Program-made: the position numbers and the translations under genes
In this document: positions 5,340 to 11,978 of the stretch, piece after piece
How the letters are laid out: every line of letters starts with the position of its first letter
How positions within the stretch are numbered: position 1 is the first letter of the stretch
Origin: an uncultured Prevotella sp.
Lineage (GTDB): Bacteria > Bacteroidota > Bacteroidia > Bacteroidales > Bacteroidaceae
DNA length: 17,407 nucleotides
Assembly (NCBI GenBank): GCA_900539625.1
Contig: UQCW01000056.1
Span: forward strand, 1 to 17,407
Direction of reading: 5' to 3'
The notes under the pieces: generated by a model
The model's input: the letters and a program-made list of their open reading frames with translations, nothing else
The model's database searches: none
Told to the model about the DNA's origin: nothing

Positions 5340-7958
5340 TTAAAATTCTTGTCCGATGATGAAGTGGAACTGCGAACCGCCGGCCTTGACGCCGTTGATG
5401 TTCTTCTGGAAACCGTAGGCCCAGTCAATACCCATCAAACCGACCATCGGGAGCAAGATGCGCACACCGAAACCGGCCGAACGCTTCATGTCGAAGGGAT
5501 TGAACTTATTGACATTGGCCCAGGCGTTACCGCCTTCAACGAAGGCCAAAGCATACATACTGGTGGAGGCTTCGAGCATGAGCGGATAACGAAGTTCAAG
5601 CGTCATTCTGCTGTAGGCGTAGGCGTTCAAACTGTTGTTTCCGGCCAAAGAACCGTTGTCGTAACCGCGCAAACCGATGGTCTCGGTGGCATATCCGCTG
5701 GAATAGCCCGACATACCGTCACCACCCACGTAGTAGGTTTCAAACGGCGACTTGTTGTAACGGTTGTAAGCGCCGAGAATGCCAAATTCAGCACGCGTCA
5801 TGAGCACGGGTGTCTTGACGGCGTTGCTCAGGGCCGTGTAGGTGCGGAACTTCATCTTCCACTTGTGGTATTCAATCCAACGATATTTCTCCTGCGCCTC
5901 ACGCTGGTATGACGAAGAATTGTATGTTGTGGCAAGATGCTTGTAATCTTTTCCGTTCCAAAGCGAATAAGGCGGCGTGAGCGTCACAGAGGCCGAGAAG
6001 TCGGAACCTGTTCTTGGATAGAACGGATCGTTGCTCGACGAACGGCTCAGGGTGAAGGAGATATTGAAGTTGTTACAATTACCATCTGAAATCAGGAAGT
6101 AATCCCACGATTTCAGCATATAGCGCGTGTACGACAGTTCTGCCATGAAGGTGAAATAGTCGTCGGGCCAACGAAGACGTTTTCCGAGACCCATTGAAAC
6201 ACCAATCAACTTCACGTATTTGTCGGGGTCGTAATAGTTGCTATAGTTATAGTAGTTGCTATTCGTGCCGTAGCCGTAAATCGTGTTGTAGAGGTTGTTG
6301 TAGTTGCTGTAGTAGTGAGAGTTCACGTCGCTCTGCTTAGAATAATAGAGCGAGAAAGAGAACTGCGTCGGGCGCTTGCCGCCAAACCAAGGATCGAGGA
6401 ACGAGAGCGAATAGCTCTGGAAATACGTACCGTTGCTCTGGCCGCTCAACGACAAGGTCTGTCCGTCACCCTGCGGGATGAAGCCTGCGCGTTTCTTGCT
6501 ACCGTTGAAGAGGTTGCGCATGGAGAAATTGGTAAACTTCAAGCCGAGTCGTCCAACGATACCCGTCTGTCCCCAACCAGCCGAAAGTTCCACCTGGTCG
6601 CCGCCCTTCGTCTGCAAAGGATAGGTGATGTCCACCGTTCCGCTGACAGGGTCGGGCTTGATGCCTTTACCGATGCCGGCCTGCAAGGCTTCAGGGTCGA
6701 ACTGGTTCATATTGGCCAGCTCCATCACCGTACGCTTGATAGACTCCATAGAGAAAAGGTCGCCCGGCTTGGTGCGGAGTTCGCGGCGGATGACATTTTC
6801 ATACACGCGCTCATTTCCAGAGATGCGGACGTGGTTGAGCGTGGCTTGGTTGTTCTCAGTGATGCGCATTTCGAGGTCGATGGAGTCGCCGTCGATGTTC
6901 ACTTCAACAGGGTCGAGGTTGTAGAACACATATCCGTTGTTGTAATACATGTTTCCGATGCAATCGTCGTCCTCGTGCAAACGCTTGTTGAGAAGCGTTT
7001 GGTCGTAGACATCGCCTTTCTTCATTCTGAGCACGTGGGCCAGAACGGCAGAGTCATAGACCTTGTTGCCCACCCAGTCAACATTTCTCAGGTAGTATTT
7101 CTGTCCCTGATAAACATCGAGATAGATGTCGACGTGGGCATCGTCAACGGTCGCCACACTGTCGCTCTTGATGAGGGCATCGCGGTAGCCCCAAGAGTTC
7201 ATCTTGCTGATGACATGGTCTTTGTCTTCGGTATATTTCTCCGGCACGAACTTCTTCGATCTGAAGATATTGACTAAACTCTTCTCGTGCGTTTTCTTCA
7301 TGGCACGCTTGAGTTTCTTCGCCTCCTTCTCCGTCACGCCAGCGATGTAGATGCGGTGTACCTTGATCTTCTCATTCTTATCGATATTGATGTCAAGGAG
7401 CACACGGTTTTCAGCCGTAACGTCATTGCGCTGGTCGATGGAGACCTGCGCGTTTTTGAAGCCCTTCTCTTCGAAGTAGCGTTTGATATGAATCTTGGCA
7501 CGGTCGATGATGTCGGGGTTGATGTAGCTACCCACCTGAAGTCCGAGACGCTTTTCGATTTCCTCACGCTCCGACTTCTTCACGCCGCCATAATTGATGC
7601 TCGACACCTGCGGCAGTCCTTGCAGATAGATGTGCAGATAAATCTTGCTGCCCACAATACTATCGGCTTCTATACGAACGTTCGAGAAGCTCTTTTGCTT
7701 CATGTATCGGCGTATGGCTTCGCTGATGTCCTCGCCAGGCACGTCGTACATCTGTCCCACGGTGAGTCCGGAGATGCTCGTCAGGACATCTTCATCGTAA
7801 TTCTTGTCTCCTTCAACCACAAGTCCGCCCAAAATATAACGGGCATGGTCTTGCGTGTATGAAATTTCGGGTTTGACATGCACTGGCGTTTGCGCACGTC
7901 CTTGAACGGCGGCAATTGCCAATGCGGAGAGAAAGAACAATCTGTTGAGATATTTCAT
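5340..7958 (-). CDS. bamA: BamA, outer-membrane protein assembly factor
   Basis: An 872-residue Omp85-superfamily protein, the central insertase for beta-barrel proteins in the outer membrane. Signal peptide about 1-22 (MKYLNRLFFLSALAIAAVQG), then five POTRA repeats (roughly 41-115, 117-195, 198-285, 288-368, 373-450), then a 16-stranded barrel (about 455-872). The barrel carries GLRGYDNGSL at 762-771, the equivalent of the conserved VRGF motif in loop 6, and the protein ends in aromatic Phe (GQEF), the usual barrel-insertion signal. Spans such as LSFLDPWFGGKRPTQF are typical of bacteroidal BamA. An extra Tyr/Asn/Ser-rich segment at about 547-577 lies in an outer loop. It sits between uppS and the Skp-like genes, a standard Bacteroidota order. 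Length and motifs are complete. Confidence 0.97.
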   Translation of the reverse strand: MKYLNRLFFLSALAIAAVQGRAQTPVHVKPEISYTQDHARYILGGLVVEGDKNYDEDVLTSISGLTVGQMYDVPGEDISEAIRRYMKQKSFSNVRIEADSIVGSKIYLHIYLQGLPQVSSINYGGVKKSEREEIEKRLGLQVGSYINPDIIDRAKIHIKRYFEEKGFKNAQVSIDQRNDVTAENRVLLDINIDKNEKIKVHRIYIAGVTEKEAKKLKRAMKKTHEKSLVNIFRSKKFVPEKYTEDKDHVISKMNSWGYRDALIKSDSVATVDDAHVDIYLDVYQGQKYYLRNVDWVGNKVYDSAVLAHVLRMKKGDVYDQTLLNKRLHEDDDCIGNMYYNNGYVFYNLDPVEVNIDGDSIDLEMRITENNQATLNHVRISGNERVYENVIRRELRTKPGDLFSMESIKRTVMELANMNQFDPEALQAGIGKGIKPDPVSGTVDITYPLQTKGGDQVELSAGWGQTGIVGRLGLKFTNFSMRNLFNGSKKRAGFIPQGDGQTLSLSGQSNGTYFQSYSLSFLDPWFGGKRPTQFSFSLYYSKQSDVNSHYYSNYNNLYNTIYGYGTNSNYYNYSNYYDPDKYVKLIGVSMGLGKRLRWPDDYFTFMAELSYTRYMLKSWDYFLISDGNCNNFNISFTLSRSSSNDPFYPRTGSDFSASVTLTPPYSLWNGKDYKHLATTYNSSSYQREAQEKYRWIEYHKWKMKFRTYTALSNAVKTPVLMTRAEFGILGAYNRYNKSPFETYYVGGDGMSGYSSGYATETIGLRGYDNGSLAGNNSLNAYAYSRMTLELRYPLMLEASTSMYALAFVEGGNAWANVNKFNPFDMKRSAGFGVRILLPMVGLMGIDWAYGFQKNINGVKAGGSQFHFIIGQEF

Positions 7959-8113
7959 TGTGTATGTTTGTTACTGTTGGAGAGATGTAGGAGAGAAAGC
8001 CCCATGAGCCTCAGCGACGAGCGCACACGCCGACGTCAGGACATCACCAGTCCCTCTGCCATTCGGGTTCGTCGTTGCAGGCCACCCCAGCGGTCTCCTC
8101 CTTTTTCAACGCG

Positions 8114-8926
8114 TCATTGCTGCACTTGTTCGCTTGTTTTGCCGTAGCGGCGCTCCCTGTTGCAGTAAGTGTCGATGGCTTTCATGAAATCAGCCTCATG
8201 GAAGTCGGGCCAAAACGTATCGCAGAAATACAGTTCGGAGTAGGCACACTGCCAAAGCAGATAATTGCTCAGACGCACCTCGCCACCCGTTCGGATGAGG
8301 AGGTCTGGGTCGGGCATAAACTCCGTGGCCAGATTGCGGCTAATGTCGTCTTCGCAGATGTCGTCGACATTGATTTCGCCCGCAGCGGCCTGTCGCGCCA
8401 TTTTCTTCACGGCCTCCGTGATTTCCCAGCGTGCCGAATAGCTCAGGGCGATAACCATCGTCATGCCCGTGTTGGCCGCCGTTCGCTGTTCCAGTCCCAC
8501 GATGGCGTTGCGCACCTCCTCCGGCAAGCGTGAGAGGTCGCCGATGGTTCGCATGCGCACGTTGTTCTTCATGAAGAGTTCCTCTTCCATCGCCGTCAAG
8601 ATGAGCGACATGAGCGCCGCCACTTCTTGCGGCGGTCGGTTCCAGTTTTCTGTTGAGAACGTGTATAGCGTGAGATATTTAATGCCCAAGTTTGAAGCCA
8701 CCGTAGTGATTTCGCGAACGGTTTCCACGCCCTGCTGGTGTCCCATGCTGCGGTTCAGTCCGCGTGCTTTGGCCCATCGTCCGTTTCCGTCCATGATGAT
8801 CGCCACGTGTTGCGGCAATTTGCGCCCCGTCGTTTCGCCGCCATTTTCAGCTGCCATCGAGACGCAATTCCCAGTTTCCCCTTGGGGATTTAGTTTCGTC
8901 TGAAGAGAAGACTTTTGACTGTCCAT
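8114..8926 (-). CDS. uppS: Isoprenyl transferase (undecaprenyl-diphosphate synthase)
   Basis: A cis-prenyltransferase of 270 residues that condenses isopentenyl diphosphate onto farnesyl diphosphate to make the C55 carrier for peptidoglycan and other surface polymers; cytoplasmic or membrane-associated. It carries HVAIIMDGNGRWAKARG with catalytic Asp at 46, GIKYLTLYTFSTENWNRP (81-98), and the C-terminal signature DLLIRTGGEVRLSNYLLWQ followed by AYSELYFCDTFWPDF. About 25 extra N-terminal residues precede the usual family start; an internal ATG at 8857 (MAAENGG) is an alternative start that fits typical family length better. A box TAATTTTG on the minus strand at 8945-8938 is a possible -7 element but has no matching -33. 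It lies 155 bases upstream of bamA with no obvious terminator between them. Confidence 0.95.
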   Translation of the reverse strand: MDSQKSSLQTKLNPQGETGNCVSMAAENGGETTGRKLPQHVAIIMDGNGRWAKARGLNRSMGHQQGVETVREITTVASNLGIKYLTLYTFSTENWNRPPQEVAALMSLILTAMEEELFMKNNVRMRTIGDLSRLPEEVRNAIVGLEQRTAANTGMTMVIALSYSARWEITEAVKKMARQAAAGEINVDDICEDDISRNLATEFMPDPDLLIRTGGEVRLSNYLLWQCAYSELYFCDTFWPDFHEADFMKAIDTYCNRERRYGKTSEQVQQ

Positions 8927-8994
8927 AAGTAGGTAATCAAAATTATTTCGTTCTATAATTATGTTCGCGATGTCGGCGTATCAGCCCCTCCGTT

Positions 8995-9708
8995 TCAATC
9001 CTTGTTGCACGCCGGGCATACGGCAGAGATGTCGTAGGTGATGGTGAACAGCGCCATTCCATAATGGTCTTTGTTTCGGAAGCCCGACGACTGTATGCCG
9101 AGCGGTGCCGAGAGTCCGTCGAGCTTGTCGCTCAGAGAAAAGTGCATGCGCCATTCCAACCCGAGGTTGAGCCTTGGCGCCGCCTTATATTTCAATCCAA
9201 CTCCAAACGGCACATTCATCGTGAAAGCCTTTCCGATGTCGGAATAAGAGAAGCCCAGGCCCAACTGGATATACGGCACGAGGCGTTTGTAGCCTTGATA
9301 GCCCTCCACATAGCCGTAGGGCAGGAAATGCAGTTCGTAAAGCGCAGAGAGGTCAACGATGCCACCTTTCATGCTATACTCCAAACGGTTTTCCGACGCT
9401 CCCGTCTCACTGGCAGGATAAAACGCCTTGAGCCCGTTGGTATTGTTGTTCCAGGCATTGTACGTCAGCGCCGTTTTGACCGCCATGCGCGGATTCAAAA
9501 CAAATCTCAGCATGCCGCCGCCTGTCAGTCCCATCGCTCCGAAGAGTTTGGAATTGAGGTCGTTGACCGCATGGTTAACCCCGATGGCGCCGCCGATTTC
9601 CATCTTATACTCCACCTCATCCTGCGCCATGAGCGCCGGATGTGCCACGAGCGCCAGCACCATGAGCAAGGCGACCCGTCTTGAAAGTTGAAGGATATTG
9701 GAAATCAT
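8995..9708 (-). CDS. DUF6089-like outer-membrane beta-barrel protein
   Basis: A 237-residue secreted protein. Signal peptide about 1-29 (MISNILQLSRRVALLMVLAL..LMAQ), then Gly- and aromatic-rich alternating strands (MEIGGAIGVNH, GGGMLRFVLNPRMAVKTALTY, YIQLGLGFSYS, VGLKYKAAPRLNLGLEWRM) as in small porin-like barrels. It ends in ITYDISAVCPACNKD; the C-P-A-C pair is a noteworthy tail. Proteins of this type are usually found just before uppS/bamA in Bacteroidota, which is the main reason for the DUF6089 name. The ATG at 9708 is chosen because an open frame extending to 9861 would place 51 non-signal residues first. Function is not established; a role tied to outer-membrane assembly is inferred from position only. 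Confidence 0.8.
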   Translation of the reverse strand: MISNILQLSRRVALLMVLALVAHPALMAQDEVEYKMEIGGAIGVNHAVNDLNSKLFGAMGLTGGGMLRFVLNPRMAVKTALTYNAWNNNTNGLKAFYPASETGASENRLEYSMKGGIVDLSALYELHFLPYGYVEGYQGYKRLVPYIQLGLGFSYSDIGKAFTMNVPFGVGLKYKAAPRLNLGLEWRMHFSLSDKLDGLSAPLGIQSSGFRNKDHYGMALFTITYDISAVCPACNKD

Positions 9709-9880
9709 GCAATTGTAAATATCAAAACGTATGGTGAGGGGCGTTTGCTGTCTATGAGCAAATCCCTGACACCGTTTATCGGTGTTGCGAGAAAGGCCCT
9801 TCAACTGTATGTCGTGCGGCAACACAACGGCCAGATATATCCGAGCGCCAGCCTCACACATATATAATAATAAGCAGGCA

Positions 9881-9909
9881 CTACCGACAGCCTTCCGGCA
9901 AGTCCGTAG
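9881..9909 (-). terminator. Possible terminator after the DUF6242-like gene
   Basis: Imperfect hairpin CTAC-C-GAC-A-GCC / GGC-AA-GTC-C-GTAG with a TTCC loop, 20 bases past the stop at 9929. Leftward it is followed by TGCTTATTATTATATA, rich in T but without a clean run. Confidence 0.4.
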
Positions 9910-9928
9910 CCCCTACCCTTTTCTTGCT

Positions 9929-11344
9929 TCAGAAAGCGCCGCCAAGCTGCTGACGCGCACTCTTCTCAAATTTCGTCTGCTCGTCAGTCCATCCCAAGCG
10001 ATTATAGCGTCCGCGCCAAAGTGCACCAGTGGTGGATTCGAGCACCCATATAAAGTTGTTTGGCGTGGTGGTACCAGAAACGGCCGCCGCTTTTCCAACG
10101 AGATGGGCCAACGGATTGCGCACGTGCTTGCCCGGGACGTCCCATGTGCGGCCGTTGTCTTGGCTCACATAGATAGGTGCCAAAGTGTTGTCGGCCTGCT
10201 GTCCGAGCAACCAGAGCGTATTGTCGTAAGTGAAGAGTGCGGGATTGCTAACAAACGGCAGGTTGGCATGCTGCTGACCAGTGATTTCCGGCAGGCAATA
10301 CCAGCCAAAAACGTTGGTACCCGTCAAGTCGATGTCGCGTTTCCAGACGATGGGCTTGCCTTTCTGGGTCTGTCCGACAACGATGATATGCTCCATGCGA
10401 CTGTCGGTGCGCGAGACATTGACAGTTCCTGCAAGATTTTTGACGGGAAGGCTGTCTGGCTCGTCGGCCTCATCGGCCTGCCAGGTCTGTCCGCCATTTG
10501 CAGAACTACAGAAGGTGCCGTCTTTCATTCCGTAGATACCAGCAGAACCAACGGCCAGAAGAACGTCGGGAGTTGAGGTCGCATTGATGGCATTCCATGT
10601 CACGCCATCGGAAGAATGAGCAAATCCAGCGGCAGTAAGGGCGTAGAAATTACGGCGTTCTGGGTCAGCCACCACCGAAGCTATCTGAAAACCTGCGGGC
10701 AAAGCACTTGCCTGCACATTTCCAAGCGGATCGACAACAAGCACCTGTTCCCCGCTCTCGGCGTGTCCGAAAACGAGCAACGCATTGTCGGCGCGTCCCA
10801 GGGTGCGGTGTCCGCCCTGCAAGGCGGCAAACTGGCTGTTGGCATTCACCACGTTTTTCCATACGAAGCTATCGGCCTCTTCCTTGTGTACGTTGATTTT
10901 CACCTCATAGTGTTTCTTGGCCAAACCATCGTAGGCATTCACCGTGAGCATACGCGGCACGGTGAAATCAGTGCTGTCGGTGGTTGCGAAGAGCGTGTCC
11001 TGGCCCGTTGTCAGCGATTTGATGGTTGTCACGCCCGAAGAAGTGAGCGTGGCGAAGGTCACGTGCGCCACATCGGTACCCACAGGCAACGAGTCGACAT
11101 TATAGATGCGGTTGTTCACCTGGTCGATTGTCAACGGGTAATATCCTCCATTGAGGGTGATGGTATAGGTGCTGTCGGCCGTGACTTGCAGCGTACGCTT
11201 GAGCGTTCCGAGCGTAATCTTCGTCAAAGCACAGTCGTGCGTGTCTACGTTAGAGGTATATTCCATATCGGAACTGCACGCTCCGAAACCCATTGTCAGC
11301 ATTGCCAGCAGAACCGGCAGCAGAGCCAATTTCAAATTCTTCAT
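9929..11344 (-). CDS. DUF6242-like lipoprotein with Asp-box (BNR) motifs
   Basis: A 471-residue predicted lipoprotein. N-terminal signal MKNLKLALLPVLLAMLTMGF with lipobox-like GFGAC (Cys23), then SSDMEY, so probably outer-membrane anchored. Residues about 38-155 form an Ig-like, Thr-rich region (ALTKITLGTLKRTLQ ...). From about 160 on the sequence looks like a beta-propeller with Asp-box motifs: HSSDGVTW (243-250), SSANGGQTW (280-288) and VSQDNGRTW (393-401), a pattern known from sialidases and many non-catalytic repeat proteins. No sialidase catalytic residues can be assigned, so an enzyme call is not supported. The ATG at 11344 is chosen over an open frame reaching 11530, which would hide the lipoprotein signal. 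Function unknown. Confidence 0.85.
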   Translation of the reverse strand: MKNLKLALLPVLLAMLTMGFGACSSDMEYTSNVDTHDCALTKITLGTLKRTLQVTADSTYTITLNGGYYPLTIDQVNNRIYNVDSLPVGTDVAHVTFATLTSSGVTTIKSLTTGQDTLFATTDSTDFTVPRMLTVNAYDGLAKKHYEVKINVHKEEADSFVWKNVVNANSQFAALQGGHRTLGRADNALLVFGHAESGEQVLVVDPLGNVQASALPAGFQIASVVADPERRNFYALTAAGFAHSSDGVTWNAINATSTPDVLLAVGSAGIYGMKDGTFCSSANGGQTWQADEADEPDSLPVKNLAGTVNVSRTDSRMEHIIVVGQTQKGKPIVWKRDIDLTGTNVFGWYCLPEITGQQHANLPFVSNPALFTYDNTLWLLGQQADNTLAPIYVSQDNGRTWDVPGKHVRNPLAHLVGKAAAVSGTTTPNNFIWVLESTTGALWRGRYNRLGWTDEQTKFEKSARQQLGGAF

Positions 11345-11530
11345 ATTTATATATAGGAGTGCCGTCTGCAGAGCAGCACGGCGATTTGTAAGATTCATTC
11401 TGAATGGCCAGAGCCTTCCTTCCCACGCACATTCCACGGCGAAAACGGCGGCAGGCGTTGGCAAATCAAGAGATTGACGGAAGGAAACGAGGCAGAGCTG
11501 AGAAGATACGTTTGTCCATCTGGGCAACAC

Positions 11531-11554
11531 TTAGTAATGTTGAAAAAATAACTT
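11531..11554 (+). repeat. Interspersed short repeat, copy A
   Basis: Reads TTAGTAATGTTGAAAAAATA then ACTT. It matches copy C (reverse complement) at 21 of 24 positions and shares a 13-base identical core (AGTAATGTTGAAA). Unit of an alternating-orientation family. Confidence 0.65.
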
Positions 11555-11698
11555 CCGCAATTTTGCTGTTGGCAAGAAATATTTTATATACTCCCCTGCC
11601 TTTTCGGCTCTTTTCGAACTTATCCTCAGTCACAATGCCCGCATTGCTCCTTCGAATAAGCTCAAAAATAGCTCAAAAATGCAGGTGCAAAATTGCGG

Positions 11699-11725
11699 AA
11701 CTTATTCTTTCAACATTACTTACCT
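11699..11725 (-). repeat. Interspersed short repeat, copy C
   Basis: Plus strand reads AACTTATTCTTTCAACATTA then CTTACCT. Together with copy D it forms 27-base terminal-inverted-repeat-like ends (25 of 27 matching) around 148 bases. Confidence 0.75.
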
Positions 11726-11873
11726 CTGTTTTACTGTCGCTTTTTTCCGCAAATCGCCATCATAATGTCTGCAAAAATACGGATAAATTTTCCAGTAGAG
11801 AAATAACCTCCCCTGTTTTGCATTTTTTATTACCTCTTTTGTCAGCGATTTTCGACGAACCAGGCATTTTCTA

Positions 11874-11900
11874 AGATAAGTAATGGTGAAAGAATAAGTT
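11874..11900 (+). repeat. Interspersed short repeat, copy D
   Basis: Contains ATGGTGAAAGAATAAGTT (11883-11900), 18 bases identical to the reverse complement of the copy at 16286-16303, and pairs with copy C as an inverted repeat. Confidence 0.75.
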
Positions 11901-11978
11901 GCCTATGCCCACAACGCCGTTGCTTCGCGCCACGGAAAAGGCACATTCCCCACGCCTACCGCTCCCCTGTCGCAATCA

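Larger units (their letters stand above)
11345..11978. other. 634-base gene-free AT-rich stretch
   Basis: No recognisable gene on either strand; the open frame on the plus strand across 11404-11874 resembles nothing known and overlaps the repeats. The right two thirds (about 11530-11900) are much more AT-rich than flanking genes. Contents: three copies of the interspersed repeat (listed separately), an 11-base tandem duplication AGCTCAAAAAT at 11659-11669 and 11670-11680, and two minus-strand TATTTTTG boxes (11670-11663 and 11779-11772) that match TAnnTTTG but lack good -33 partners. TTTTG lies 17 bases upstream of the first. These could drive the DUF6242-like gene with a long leader. Confidence 0.6.

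Noticed and set aside
6228..6322. Possible CRISPR-like or tandem DNA repeat in bamA
   Set aside because: It is irregular, inside an intact reading frame, and explained by a Tyr/Asn-rich protein loop.
6315..7277. Long plus-strand open frame of 320 codons opposite bamA
   Set aside because: Antisense to the POTRA-coding part of bamA; composition (His, Val, Arg, Glu rich) is that of a reverse-frame shadow.
9709..9861. N-terminal extension of the DUF6089-like gene to 9861
   Set aside because: The signal peptide begins at 9708; the upstream residues do not look secreted or conserved.
11345..11530. N-terminal extension of the DUF6242-like gene to 11530
   Set aside because: The lipoprotein signal begins at 11344; the extension is open by chance.
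11404..11874. Plus-strand open frame of 156 codons in the gene-free stretch
   Set aside because: It crosses two repeat copies and the tandem duplication, matches no family, and has no promoter or conserved-looking start.
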